The translations under genes and the position numbers were made by a program. Shown here piece after piece: positions 25,903-34,598 of a stretch of DNA of 64,000 nucleotides (position 1 is its first letter; each line of letters starts with the position of its first letter). The notes below the pieces were generated by a model that made no database searches, was not told the origin of the DNA, and worked only from the letters and a program-made list of their open reading frames with translations. This DNA is from an uncultured Lachnospiraceae bacterium. Lineage in GTDB: Bacteria > Bacillota > Clostridia > Lachnospirales > Lachnospiraceae. Location: positions 1 to 64,000 of the forward strand of contig CAMEDC010000006.1 of NCBI GenBank assembly GCA_945913255.1, written 5' to 3'.

Positions 25903-26763
25903 TTACATCAAATCTTTCATTGCAACGCCGTCCATGTCATCGAAATCCTGATTTTCTCCGACCATACCCCAGATAAAGGTATAGGCTCTGGAACCGCATC
26001 CTGAATGGATGGACCAGCTGGGAGAAATAACAGCCTCCTCATTTCTCATCACAATGTGTCGTGTCTCGTTGGGCTCGCCCATGTAATGCATCACGAAGGC
26101 ATCCTCCGGCATTTCAAAATACAGATAAACCTCCATACGTCTGTCATGGGTGTGACAGGGCATTGTATTCCATACACTTCCGGGCTCCAGCTTCGTCATA
26201 CCCATCTCCAGCTGACAACTTTCCACCTGTCCGGGAAGTATGTACTTGCAGATAACTCTGTGATTCGCATCCTCCAGGGAACCAAGTTCCACCTTATTCT
26301 CAGGCTTTACAATGACAACGCCCTCTTCGGGAGTTCCCTCCGGCTTTATCAGCACGGTAGGGCAGGTTCTGTGTGCAGGAGCGGAGTTCAGATAAAATTT
26401 CGCAGGTTTCGCTGCGTCCTCACTTGCAAATACAATATCCTTTGAACCCATACCGATGTACATTGCCTCCTTGAAGCCTACCTTGTACACCTTGCCGTCA
26501 ACGGTGATGGTGCCTGCACCTCCGATGTTGATAACGCCAAGTTCTCTTCTCTGGCAGAAATACTCCGCACGAAGCTCGTCTCCTGCTGTCAGCTTGATAG
26601 GTTCTACGGGTACTGCCGCACCTGTGATGATTCTGTCAATGTGGCTGTATACCAGTTTGATTTCGCCGGGTACGAAAAGATTCTGAATCAGAAACTCTTC
26701 TCTCAGACGCTCTGTGGTATAGTGCTTTACATCTCTTGGTGATACTGCTGTTCTAAGTTCCAC
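25903..26763 (-). CDS. kduI: 5-keto-4-deoxyuronate isomerase
   Basis: The 286-aa cupin-fold enzyme agrees with KduI over its whole length. The metal ligands are visible as the two His of MPCHTHDRR, the Glu of MEVYLYFE and the His of [12 protein letters not shown]. It converts 4-deoxy-5-hexosulose uronate, released from unsaturated pectin oligomers or host glycosaminoglycans, to 2,5-diketo-3-deoxygluconate. It is the first gene of the operon. Promoter and probable activator sites lie immediately upstream. Confidence 0.94.
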   Translation of the reverse strand: MELRTAVSPRDVKHYTTERLREEFLIQNLFVPGEIKLVYSHIDRIITGAAVPVEPIKLTAGDELRAEYFCQRRELGVINIGGAGTITVDGKVYKVGFKEAMYIGMGSKDIVFASEDAAKPAKFYLNSAPAHRTCPTVLIKPEGTPEEGVVIVKPENKVELGSLEDANHRVICKYILPGQVESCQLEMGMTKLEPGSVWNTMPCHTHDRRMEVYLYFEMPEDAFVMHYMGEPNETRHIVMRNEEAVISPSWSIHSGCGSRAYTFIWGMVGENQDFDDMDGVAMKDLM

Positions 26764-26854
26764 CTTTACGCCTCTCTTTCCTCAGTATTCGGTTTCCATG
26801 CCATTTTAGAGAATGCACCGATACTGATTGCTACCGATTTATGAAAGTGCTTAC

Positions 26855-26883
26855 ATTATACCATACAATGACCGCCATTTCCA
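26855..26883 (-). promoter_or_regulatory. Promoter of the kduI-kdgK operon
   Basis: Minus strand: TGGAAA, 17 bp, TATAAT with an extended -10 TGG. The start of transcription falls near 26848, about 85 bp upstream of kduI. Confidence 0.7.
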
Positions 26884-26887
26884 TAAA

Positions 26888-26930
26888 ATTTTCTGTTTTT
26901 CTCTAAAAATCTTGTGGCATTTTCTGTTTT
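26888..26930 (-). promoter_or_regulatory. Probable AraC-type activator sites
   Basis: ATTTTCTGTTTT occurs at 26888-26899 and 26919-26930, same orientation, 31 bp apart (three helical turns). The nearer copy lies five bases upstream of the -35 box. This is the usual arrangement for an AraC-family dimer contacting RNA polymerase. Confidence 0.6.
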
Positions 26931-27071
26931 ATGATTCAAGTATAGTCGAAAAAATTCTCCAAGTCTATTCAAATATTCTTAAAAACCTTGCAAATTTTGA
27001 ACTTTTCGAATATGATTGGAACTGTAAGTGGAAATTCGAGAAAATCCGAGGTAAATTCGAGCAGAAATCAA

Positions 27072-27197
27072 TTCAAATCTTGATATTAATTCAAATTCTG
27101 ATACCAATTCAGGTTCTGGAAGCATTTCATGTTCTGATAGCAATTCAGGTTTTGATACCATTTCAGGTTCGGATAGCATTTCAGGTTCGGATACCAA
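27072..27197. repeat. Seven tandem 18-nt repeats
   Basis: Seven exact-length units of the form TTCAGGTTCTGATACCAA lie in the divergent region between kduI and the araC gene. The outer left units are most diverged. Near-duplicate segments CCAGTATTT...GAAAA at 27329 and 27412 follow. The rest of 26932-27582 contains no gene. Confidence 0.9.
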
Positions 27198-27582
27198 TTG
27201 CAAATTACATAAATACTGTCCATTTCCCTTTTTTTTAATCTTCGACCAGTATATTGGATGAGTTTTAGCAGTTTACACCAGACCATTTGAAGCTATATAC
27301 TGATGATTTAGTATTTTGCGCAGTACCACCAGTATTTCGAGAAAATTTTGTGTTTCAAGAACAAAGATTTTCAGGAAAAAGCTGGTGAGCAATGTTCAAT
27401 ATCAAATTTTGCCAGTATTTTGGGAAAAATCAGACTCAAGAGGCAGGTCTGAGCAAAGAGCCGGCCTAAGCAAGAAAACAACTTCAAGCCATAAATCGGT
27501 CTAAGAAAGAAAACAGTCACAAACAATAGAAAAACGTAAGCAAGTGAACAGTCACAAACAAAAAGATAGGAGTAAGAACACC

Positions 27583-28440
27583 ATGGAAGAAGTAACATCC
27601 TGTAAAATAGCAATGGAAAACTGTGTCCGTACCAAAACCTTTTCCGTTGCTCACCTCTATAAAGAAGAAAAAGCCATGGAAATGCATATCCATGACTGTT
27701 ATGAACTGTATTATTCGATTTCCGGCGGCAAACAGTTTCTGATTGACAACCGCTTCTATTCCATTGTCCCGGGAGACCTGTTTATAATCAACCAATACGA
27801 AAGCCACAAGCTGACCCAGATTGACAATCAGCTGCATGAACGCATTGTCCTGTCCGTGCATCCCGATTTTGTCAAGCGGATTTCCACACCGGATACGGAT
27901 TTGGACTACTGCTTCACCAACAGAGGCAGCCGCTTCCAGCACAAGGTGTCTCTGAACAAGGATCAGCAGAAACGGTTTCTCTATTACATCAATAAAATCA
28001 CTTCCGCTAAAGGCTATGCCCATGACATCATAGAACAGGCCGCATTCATGGAGCTTATGGTTATGATTAACACGCTGTCCGATACCAATGCAGAGGCTGC
28101 TGCGGAGAGTGAATACAAATACAACCATCAGGTTGACGATATTCTGGCCTACATTAACCTGAACATCGGACAGCCAATCACCGTGGAACAGCTTGCTGAG
28201 CATTTTTTCTTAAGCGAATCTTATATCTGTCGCATTTTCAAGCAGGCAACCGGTACGACTGTCGGCAAGTACATCACCGCCCGGCGCATCAGCATTGCGA
28301 AAGCTCATTTAAATGAGGGTGCGAGCGTAAACGAAGCCTTCGAAAAAAGCGGCTTCGGGGATTACAGCAATTTCTTCAAGGCATTTACCAAGGCAGTCGG
28401 CGTATCTCCAAAAAAATATGCGAATCTGAGTGTGTCATAA
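27583..28440 (+). CDS. AraC-family transcriptional activator
   Basis: The 285-aa protein has an N-terminal cupin-type sensing domain (MEMHIHDCYELYYSISGGKQFLID) and a C-terminal AraC HTH pair (residues about 185-285: LAEHFFLSESYICRIFKQAT, then FEKSGFGDYSNFFKAFTKAVG). It is divergent from kduI and most likely turns on the uronate operon when a pathway intermediate binds. The start at 27583 has AGGAG upstream. The leader is more than 300 bp long and repeat-rich, which may reflect autoregulation. Confidence 0.88.
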   Translation: MEEVTSCKIAMENCVRTKTFSVAHLYKEEKAMEMHIHDCYELYYSISGGKQFLIDNRFYSIVPGDLFIINQYESHKLTQIDNQLHERIVLSVHPDFVKRISTPDTDLDYCFTNRGSRFQHKVSLNKDQQKRFLYYINKITSAKGYAHDIIEQAAFMELMVMINTLSDTNAEAAAESEYKYNHQVDDILAYINLNIGQPITVEQLAEHFFLSESYICRIFKQATGTTVGKYITARRISIAKAHLNEGASVNEAFEKSGFGDYSNFFKAFTKAVGVSPKKYANLSVS

Positions 28441-28481
28441 CGTGGGAACCTGCAGTAGATTTCCACTCTGCCACACCGCCT

Positions 28482-29042
28482 TTATTCCATCCCCGTTTTC
28501 CTTCTGGAATCCTCTCTCACCGCATTCCGAAGTTCATTGATATATTCCGAAAAACCGCATTCCTTTGTCCCATAAGTCATTTGCAGGTCATATTCCAGAG
28601 GAATCCAGGTGGAAAGGTCGGCCTCATTGTGCTGAATCAGTGCTTCCAGCTTGTCCAAAGCTTTATACAGTTTTGCTTCTATCGTCTGCTGCGCATCCAT
28701 TTCGGCAAACAATTCTCCCACCTCATCATAATATGGTTCCGGGAGCTGTTCCAGTAATCTGGACACGGCAGTACTTTCCACTTCTTCATCCTGCTTCGTC
28801 TTTTCAAAGGCGGGAATGTCACCTGTTACTGCTTCCCCCATATCGTGAAACAGGCACATGCGGATTACCCTGTCAATATTTACCTCAGGGAATTCATCTT
28901 TTACCAGATATGCCATCAGAGCCAATCTCCAGCTGTGCTCCGCAACACTCTCATGCCGCCCCGAAGAGGTATAGGAATGTCTCGTATTGCATTTTAATTT
29001 TTCCGCAATGTTCAAAAAATCCAGAAAAGCCCTGATTTCCAT
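28482..29042 (-). CDS. HD-domain hydrolase (YfbR/5'-deoxynucleotidase-like)
   Basis: The 186-aa HD-domain protein has metal ligands RHESVAEHSWR (His), CLFHDMGE (HD) and a later Asp in YKALDKLEAL. The HSWR and MGEAVTGDIP segments resemble YfbR-type deoxynucleoside 5'-monophosphatases. It probably removes phosphate from excess deoxynucleotides. It is three bases downstream of an ASCH-domain gene on the same strand, and the two are likely translated together. AraC converges 41 bp away. Confidence 0.82.
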   Translation of the reverse strand: MEIRAFLDFLNIAEKLKCNTRHSYTSSGRHESVAEHSWRLALMAYLVKDEFPEVNIDRVIRMCLFHDMGEAVTGDIPAFEKTKQDEEVESTAVSRLLEQLPEPYYDEVGELFAEMDAQQTIEAKLYKALDKLEALIQHNEADLSTWIPLEYDLQMTYGTKECGFSEYINELRNAVREDSRRKTGME

Positions 29043-29045
29043 AGA

Positions 29046-29468
29046 TTACCTCTCCAATATCTCCAGCACTTCAAATTCTTCAAAAATAACCGGCATGTCT
29101 TCATTAAACTCATAACCGATTTCTTTTCCCTCTTCCGTAAAAAACTCTATGTGGTTCTTCTGCCAAGACTCGAGGGTATCGTCTTCCCCCTCCAGCACGG
29201 CGATTTCAAAGGTGATATCCCGATAAGGAAGAATTCTCACATTTGTTGTCTGAATCACACATCCGGGCGTTCCGTCCCAATAGGTAATCACACTCTTCTG
29301 ACCTGCTTTCGGGATTTCTTCCCCTTCTATTTCATATGCCCACAGACTGCTTGCGGTAGCCCGCTTTTTTCCTTCCAGAACAAGCCCCAGCAGGTAATTT
29401 GCTGCTCCTTCCGTGATTTCAAAATGCCATTTTTCAAGCTTGCTGATATCCGTTTTTACCATTCTCAA
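29046..29468 (-). CDS. ASCH-domain protein
   Basis: The 140-aa ASCH (PUA-like) fold has LVLEGKKRATASSLWAYE near residue 30, the WDGTPGCVIQTTNV strand and EGEDDTLESWQKNHIEFF. ASCH proteins bind nucleosides or RNA, and some hydrolyse N4-acetylcytidine. The gene shares an apparent operon with HD-type phosphohydrolases, which fits a nucleotide-salvage or housecleaning role. The function of this copy is not known. Confidence 0.8.
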   Translation of the reverse strand: MRMVKTDISKLEKWHFEITEGAANYLLGLVLEGKKRATASSLWAYEIEGEEIPKAGQKSVITYWDGTPGCVIQTTNVRILPYRDITFEIAVLEGEDDTLESWQKNHIEFFTEEGKEIGYEFNEDMPVIFEEFEVLEILER

Positions 29469-29538
29469 TATCCTCTGATAAATCCAGTTTATCCTTTCTT
29501 CGAAGTCCTGGATCTTTTTCCTTTCCGTTCTTGTTTTT

Positions 29539-30126
29539 TTACTGTAATTGCTCCATCTCTTTGTTCACGCTCTCCTCACAGGATCGCATTGCCAGAATTG
29601 TCTTTTCCAGCAGTTCATCCAGTTCCCAGCCCAGTCTTTCCGCACCGGTTGCAATCACGTCACGGGAACAGCCTGCCGCAAATTTTTTATCCTTATACTT
29701 CTTTTTCAGGCTGGATAATTCCATATCCATAACGCTTTTGGAGGGACGCATTCTGGCCGCCGCTCCGATTAAGCCCGTCAATTCATCACAGGCAAACAAA
29801 ATTTTCTCCATCTCATGCTTCGGCTCCACCTCACAGCAAAGCCCATAACCATGGCTGCAAATGGAATAAACCATGTCCTCACCCACGCCTGCTGCCCGCA
29901 AAAGCTCCGGTGCCTTGATGCAGTGTTCCTCCGGGTAAAGTTCGAAATCAATATCATGAAGCAAACCGACGATTCCCCAATACTCCTCATCCTCACCGTT
30001 CCCGGTCTCTTCGGCAAAATACCGCATCACGCCTTCTACAGTCAAACCATGCAGAATGTGAAACGACTCCTTGTTATACTTCTTTAACAATTCCAGTGCT
30101 TCTTCTCTTGTCAGATTACTTTTCAT
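29539..30126 (-). CDS. HD-domain hydrolase
   Basis: The 195-aa HD-domain protein has metal-binding His in FHILHGLTVEGVM, the HD pair in GLLHDIDFELYPEEHC, then CSHGYG and CDELTG. It follows the HDIG-like pattern of bacterial proteins annotated only as hydrolases. No signal peptide is visible. It lies in the row of minus-strand genes from DUF89 to the YfbR-like HD gene. Substrate unknown. Confidence 0.75.
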   Translation of the reverse strand: MKSNLTREEALELLKKYNKESFHILHGLTVEGVMRYFAEETGNGEDEEYWGIVGLLHDIDFELYPEEHCIKAPELLRAAGVGEDMVYSICSHGYGLCCEVEPKHEMEKILFACDELTGLIGAAARMRPSKSVMDMELSSLKKKYKDKKFAAGCSRDVIATGAERLGWELDELLEKTILAMRSCEESVNKEMEQLQ

Positions 30127-30168
30127 ATTTCTGGTCCCCTTTCCTGTTTTTTTGCATTTTCTCTCAAT

Positions 30169-30660
30169 CTAAAATTTCAACCTCATCTGATACCAGACCG
30201 CACCACCGTGCACGGATTCGGAAATACCCTCCTGCACAAAGCCAAACTTTGCATAATACGGCACCAGTTTGTCCTTACAGGTCAGCACAAGTCCCTCTCT
30301 GCCCTGCTCTCTTGCCTGATCAATCACATACCTTAACAGCTTTCCGGCACATCCCCTGCGCCGATAATCCGGCAGGGTATCCACACCGAATATCATCTGC
30401 CATTTGCCTCCTTCCTTGTGGATAGCGGCATTCTCATACATTTCATCTGTGAGATCGGGTAAATCCGTCACCATACCGTTTACAAAGCTTATCACTTTGT
30501 CCCCATCCTGCAGCAGCCAGAAATGATTCGGGTAGACTGTCAGCCGCTCCTGCAAACTTTCTCTTGTTGCCGCCTCTGCCGCCGGAAAGCAGCACCTTTC
30601 AATCTCTGTAAGAACATCCAAATCTCCGATACCGGCTGTTCTTATCGTCACATTCTCCAT
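30169..30660 (-). CDS. GNAT N-acetyltransferase
   Basis: The 163-aa single GNAT domain has FGVDTLPDYRRRGCAGKLLRY as its acetyl-CoA loop and the YYAKFGF motif near the C-terminus. It resembles GNATs acting on small amines or peptides. The ribosome binding site is GGAGCAG. It lies 30 bp downstream of the DUF89 gene and 42 bp upstream of the HD gene, so probably in one transcript. Confidence 0.8.
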   Translation of the reverse strand: MENVTIRTAGIGDLDVLTEIERCCFPAAEAATRESLQERLTVYPNHFWLLQDGDKVISFVNGMVTDLPDLTDEMYENAAIHKEGGKWQMIFGVDTLPDYRRRGCAGKLLRYVIDQAREQGREGLVLTCKDKLVPYYAKFGFVQEGISESVHGGAVWYQMRLKF

Positions 30661-30690
30661 CTGTTTCTGCTCCTTATTATCTACACATTA

Positions 30691-31575
30691 TTATATATTC
30701 CGCATCTTGATATGATCTTCTCTCGCAAATACGGAAGCATACTGCTCCAGTCCGAATCTTCGCACAAAAAGTTCACATTTGCACAAAAAGAAATAATAGG
30801 GATTAACACCGTTTCCGTAAAGTCCCTCAAAGTTTCCCTGCCCTTTGGAAATAACAATGTCCGCAGTCAACAGACGCACTCTTGCCGCATCACTCATTTC
30901 ATCCGGTACCGTTCCTGCAGTTTTGCATCCGCTGCCCATACAGTCTGCTATCTTCGTCAACCCCACTTCCGCCGCATCTTCCATTGTAGCATCATTGAGC
31001 ACATCCTGACCGCGCACCATTACCGTAATATGTAAGTTTGGGTACCGTTCTTGCAGAAGTTTGATAAAAATCTTATCCAGCACGATTTCCCCACAGTTGT
31101 CTGTCAGGTAGACAAGTTCCCCTGCCTCTGCCAAATCAGACAAAAAGCCATCGTATTCCTGATCCGGCACGCTCTCTTCACCCGCCTTCTTCAGCAATTC
31201 GGAAAGCATTTTTTCGTTCACATCTGTCACCGCAGAAAAGTCAATATAGTTTCCGGCACAAACATACTGAATACAGGCCCGAATTGGGTCTGATGCTTCT
31301 CGAATTCTCCCTTCCAACATTTCTTCCTGCCTCAACATCAGCTGATTATAGGTATGCTTTATCTCTTTGTAATTCATTTGTGCACCAAAATACCGGATGT
31401 AAATCTCATCCACCCTGGCAGCCAGCTGCGGAGCGGACTCCTGCTGCCCGTACTGATATAGCACACCCAGTACCTCATGGAAATAAGCTGCTTTTTTCTC
31501 ATCATTTTCAAGATTCCGAGTCAGCTTGTCCTGCTTTGATAAAATGCAGGACAGACAGGTTCCGTTTGCATGCAC
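30691..31575 (-). CDS. DUF89/ARMT1-like metal-dependent phosphatase
   Basis: The 294-aa protein has the DUF89 core: N-terminal CLSCILSKQ, then TDNCGEIVLDK, VRGQDVLNDATMEDA, and SKGQGNFEGLYG. These Asp/Asn residues bind the metal. Characterised relatives dephosphorylate damaged or side-product phosphometabolites such as fructose 1-phosphate or 4'-phosphopantetheine. The GTG start has GGAGG eight bases upstream. It is the first gene of the HD/ASCH/GNAT cluster, which supports a metabolite-repair theme. Confidence 0.85.
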   Translation of the reverse strand: MHANGTCLSCILSKQDKLTRNLENDEKKAAYFHEVLGVLYQYGQQESAPQLAARVDEIYIRYFGAQMNYKEIKHTYNQLMLRQEEMLEGRIREASDPIRACIQYVCAGNYIDFSAVTDVNEKMLSELLKKAGEESVPDQEYDGFLSDLAEAGELVYLTDNCGEIVLDKIFIKLLQERYPNLHITVMVRGQDVLNDATMEDAAEVGLTKIADCMGSGCKTAGTVPDEMSDAARVRLLTADIVISKGQGNFEGLYGNGVNPYYFFLCKCELFVRRFGLEQYASVFAREDHIKMRNI

Positions 31576-31591
31576 AGCCGTTCCCTCCTTT

Positions 31592-32032
31592 TTAGCGTTC
31601 TGCTACATTTTTATAGGAAATTACAATGTGGCTCGGACCAAACAGCATTGACGAAATAATCAGTAAAACTGACCTGCTCATGATTCCGCTGAACAAAAAC
31701 AGCACCGATGGAATAACAGAAAGAGCCAATGCCCTGAAAATGTTGTTTCTTCTAAAGCAAATGATCCAAATCACACAGTAAAGCATTACAAGTAGTACAT
31801 CCACAACCAGATATACCGCAAATGCTTCGTCAGACCACCAACCAAACCATGTACCCGGAATATTGATGATCATAAACCCGAAACAGCCAAATCTACCAAT
31901 TTGCTCTATCGTCTCAACTAATTTGTGGTTCCACTTGTTTTCAAAACCATCTTTGCATTTCAGTGCAAATACGATGTTGGGAATCATGATAACAACAATC
32001 ATAAACAATCCATAAGCATTAAGCCATTCCAC
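31592..32032 (-). CDS. Hypothetical multi-pass membrane protein
   Basis: About 146 aa with four or five hydrophobic helices (LFMIVVIMIPNIVFAL, VYLVVDVLLVMLYCVIWIICF, then a C-terminal pair). A conserved-looking NIPGTWFGWWSDE loop lies between helices 2 and 3. I do not recognise the family. The start is taken as GTG 32032, seven bases after AGGAGG, because longer in-frame readings include the binding site itself. The stop lies 16 bp from the DUF89 start, so it may be co-transcribed. Confidence 0.6.
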   Translation of the reverse strand: MEWLNAYGLFMIVVIMIPNIVFALKCKDGFENKWNHKLVETIEQIGRFGCFGFMIINIPGTWFGWWSDEAFAVYLVVDVLLVMLYCVIWIICFRRNNIFRALALSVIPSVLFLFSGIMSRSVLLIISSMLFGPSHIVISYKNVAER

Positions 32033-32047
32033 ATAACCCCTCCTCAC

Positions 32048-32619
32048 TTCTTACTGAATGTTACATTTCTCATCGTATATCTCCTTGCATTCAAACTCTA
32101 CCCTTTTACAAGTGCTCTTACTGGCATATACTGCTTGTTCCCCTCTTATATTAGTTTAAGCTGTAGTTTTTCCATTCCGCATTTGAATGAATACGGCTCA
32201 CCCTATGATTGCCTTTTTTCAGGCAGTAATTTTTTACTCATCAGCATCATTTTGATTGCACCAACATCATTTTGTACGCAAAAAGTACCGCTTCATCGAG
32301 TCACAATATATTGTAAGCAGTAACCTTCCCTTTTCGCAAAGTAAGCGAATGTTTTAGCAATTCACGCAATAACTATCCATCATTTTACCGCCACAGGTAC
32401 ACTTACGTCAATTAATCATCGCCTGTTTTTTCTTCCGGCATAATACTTGAAAAATTTGATTTTCAAGCCCAATACTCAAAAGTTTGATTTGACATTTTCC
32501 GGCAGGAAATGCACAATATTGATACAAACCATTATGCAAGTTTCAAGGCCAACCGAATAATATCAGAGAACCGCAAGTTCTCAGGCCAACCTAGTAAAAA
32601 TAAAAGGAGATAAGCTACC
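32048..32619. other. Gene-free A+T-rich stretch upstream of GH43-like gene
   Basis: No supported gene is visible. GAGAAC-CGCAA-GTTCTC at 32570-32586 is a small palindrome, flanked by a direct repeat GGCCAACC (two copies), 35-70 bp before the GH43-like start. These are reasonable operator candidates. TTGACA occurs near 32500 without a good -10 partner. Confidence 0.4.
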
Positions 32620-33570
32620 ATGAGCGCATATCTTTTTGTCCATTTTAAGGAAAAACGTACCCCTGACGGGGAACAGGTTTACTTCGGCATCAGCCGCGAC
32701 GGTTTCCACTGGGAAACCGTAAACGATGGTAATCCAATCCTCTGGAGCTATGAAGGGGACAAGGGTGTCAGAGATTTCACCATTACCCGCACAAAAGAGG
32801 GGCAGTTTGTCATTCTCGCCACAGATTTGAGTCTGTCTTACGGAATGCCTTATCAATATAAAAATTCCTGGGCAGAGGTTTCCAGAAACGGCAGTAAGTG
32901 CCTTGTCATGTGGAAATCCGACGATTTGATTCACTGGAGCAATCAGGAAATGGTAAAGCTGGGAGACGAGAATTTTGGCTGTCTCTGGGCACCTGACATC
33001 ATCTTCGACAAGGAAAGCGAAGATTACATTGTCCACTGGTCTTCTTCCCATGCCATGAACGACTTCGGTCCCAAGGCAATTTTCTATTCCCGCACAAAGG
33101 ATTTCAAGAGTTTTTCCAAACCGGATGTACTTTACCGCAAAGAGGACGGCGGCCCCGTCATCGATTCCGCCATGTACGAAGAGAACGGCAGATACTACTG
33201 CTTTTTAAAAAGTGAGGGTGACCCCGCTCACGTTATTCTGGTAGCATCCGACCATGTAACCGGTCCTTTCACAAGAGTCGAATCATTTGACCGCTGCATG
33301 GAGACTCTGGAATCTGGACGCTACGAAGCACCCACGGCATTTATCACCGCCGATGGCAGATGGTGTCTGATGCTGGACTACTATGGTTGCAGTGCCGCCG
33401 GGCAGGGATATGTTCCCTTCCTCGCCGACAGCCTTGCAAGCGGAGCATTTGTGCGCTCCGATGCCTCTTTCTCCTTCCCCTATGGCTTCAAGCACGGTAC
33501 AGTGCTTTCCATCACGGATGAAGAATATGACAGGCTGAAAGTGTTCCGGAAATCTCCGGACGAAAGGTAA
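32620..33570 (+). CDS. GH43-like five-bladed propeller glycosidase
   Basis: The 316-aa protein has repeating blade motifs typical of clan GH-F: DGFHWETV, DLIHWSNQ, CLWAPDIIFDKESEDYIVHWSS, and a conserved Glu in YEAPTAFI that matches the general acid position. There is no signal peptide, so it should act on imported oligosaccharides such as arabinan or xylan side chains. The usual N-terminal general-base Asp is not obvious, so activity is uncertain. The ribosome binding site is AAAGGAG. It is the only carbohydrate hydrolase in the window and fits the pectin theme. Confidence 0.78.
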   Translation: MSAYLFVHFKEKRTPDGEQVYFGISRDGFHWETVNDGNPILWSYEGDKGVRDFTITRTKEGQFVILATDLSLSYGMPYQYKNSWAEVSRNGSKCLVMWKSDDLIHWSNQEMVKLGDENFGCLWAPDIIFDKESEDYIVHWSSSHAMNDFGPKAIFYSRTKDFKSFSKPDVLYRKEDGGPVIDSAMYEENGRYYCFLKSEGDPAHVILVASDHVTGPFTRVESFDRCMETLESGRYEAPTAFITADGRWCLMLDYYGCSAAGQGYVPFLADSLASGAFVRSDASFSFPYGFKHGTVLSITDEEYDRLKVFRKSPDER

Positions 33571-33578
33571 TTTGAGTT

Positions 33579-33904
33579 CTAATTGGATACACCTTTTCCT
33601 CTATAAATAAATCGCGGCCCCTCTTCACCGATTTCCCCTGTTGCTTCGAAGCCTGCATTGCGCAGAACGTGTATTGCAGTTTCCGTGTACGCTCCTTATC
33701 ATCAAGACTCTTTCTGAATTCTTGTACTCCTTCTTCTGAGTATTCCGGTGCCTCGAATTGAAGAAACACATCCCAGCTTAAATCCAGTGCGGTCTGAATT
33801 TCTTCCGGATACAATCTTCTTACCGGGAACTGCGTATCCTGCCTTGTATAGGCGTATAAAGCCATGTCCAACACCTGTCCGTTCTTGACAGCATTATCAT
33901 TCAT
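33579..33904 (-). pseudogene. GNAT acetyltransferase remnant
   Basis: The first about 70 codons (MNDNAVKNGQVLDMALYAY, then TALDLSWDVFLQFEAPEYSE) look like the N-terminus of a GNAT protein. A different frame then gives its C-terminal end (TAIHVLRNAGFEATGEI, then GPRFIYRGKGVSN, stop at 33579-33581). The central acetyl-CoA-binding part is missing. So an internal deletion has joined the ends out of frame. Reading the first frame on instead runs into antisense of the GH43-like gene. Confidence 0.75.
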
Positions 33905-33913
33905 TTTCTCACC

Positions 33914-34582
33914 CTAATTCTTTCCACCGTTTTCCTTTATCCATTCCTGCTCCCTGCGAGCTTCCTCCAGGGAAGCTTCATAGCCCTTCAGGATATCACA
34001 TATCTTTTTCACACTGGTTATTCCGCTGGCTTTCCGGTCCGGGCACTCCATCCAGGGATGCTGTTTTTCGGGCGGATAAATATTCTCTATGGTATTCTCA
34101 CCAATTCTGATCCATTTCCCCTGAAAACAGACTGCATTCTTATCTGCATCCAAAAAAGCTGGAAGCTCTGACAACAGATGGGTCTCCTCTGCTAATATCC
34201 TGTTGCTATCATTCCCTTGCAGCATACTGACTCTGACACTGTCTTCCGACAGCTTAATCCGCAGCCATTCCGACTCCGCAGGTCTCCCCCAGATTCGATC
34301 CAGAATCCAATTGAGAGGACCCAATATCAGAATTGTCATAATCACAGCCAGTACATAACATGCTTCCTCCATCCATCCGCTCTGTACAATAATCTGAAAC
34401 CACAGATGCTCTTCTTCCCGCACGCCCCAGACTCTTGTGACGATACAAACCGCAGCAAGCAGATAGATAAACGCAGCAGCAATCCCAAAGGGCACCAGAA
34501 CTTTCTCTTTCTTCATTCCCCATGCGGCATATGCCGTTTTTTCCTCTTCGGTGAATTTCACCGGCAATTCGTAGCTTTCCAT
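33914..34582 (-). CDS. Hypothetical membrane protein
   Basis: About 222 aa. It has two membrane helices (VLVPFGIAAAFIYLLAAVCIV and CYVLAVIMTILILGPLNWIL) followed by a roughly 120-residue cytoplasmic domain resembling a PH-like/YcxB-type fold (KLSEDSVRVSMLQGNDS, FLDADKNAVCFQGKWIRI). The family is not certain. The start at 34582 has GAGGG upstream and follows the YfhO-like stop by 17 bp, so the two are one transcript. A YcxB-like role remains unproven. Confidence 0.6.
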   Translation of the reverse strand: MESYELPVKFTEEEKTAYAAWGMKKEKVLVPFGIAAAFIYLLAAVCIVTRVWGVREEEHLWFQIIVQSGWMEEACYVLAVIMTILILGPLNWILDRIWGRPAESEWLRIKLSEDSVRVSMLQGNDSNRILAEETHLLSELPAFLDADKNAVCFQGKWIRIGENTIENIYPPEKQHPWMECPDRKASGITSVKKICDILKGYEASLEEARREQEWIKENGGKN

Positions 34583-34598
34583 CTGATTTCCCTCATCC

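Noticed and set aside
27072-27197. CRISPR-like periodicity
   Set aside because: The units are contiguous with no spacers and no cas genes are present.
26979-27203. Minus-strand frame giving SEPEML-like hexapeptide repeats
   Set aside because: It arises from the 18-nt tandem DNA repeats, has no ribosome binding site and lies in a regulatory region.
31925-32323. Plus-strand 132-codon frame across the membrane protein gene end
   Set aside because: It is mostly antisense to a better-supported gene and has no ribosome binding site.
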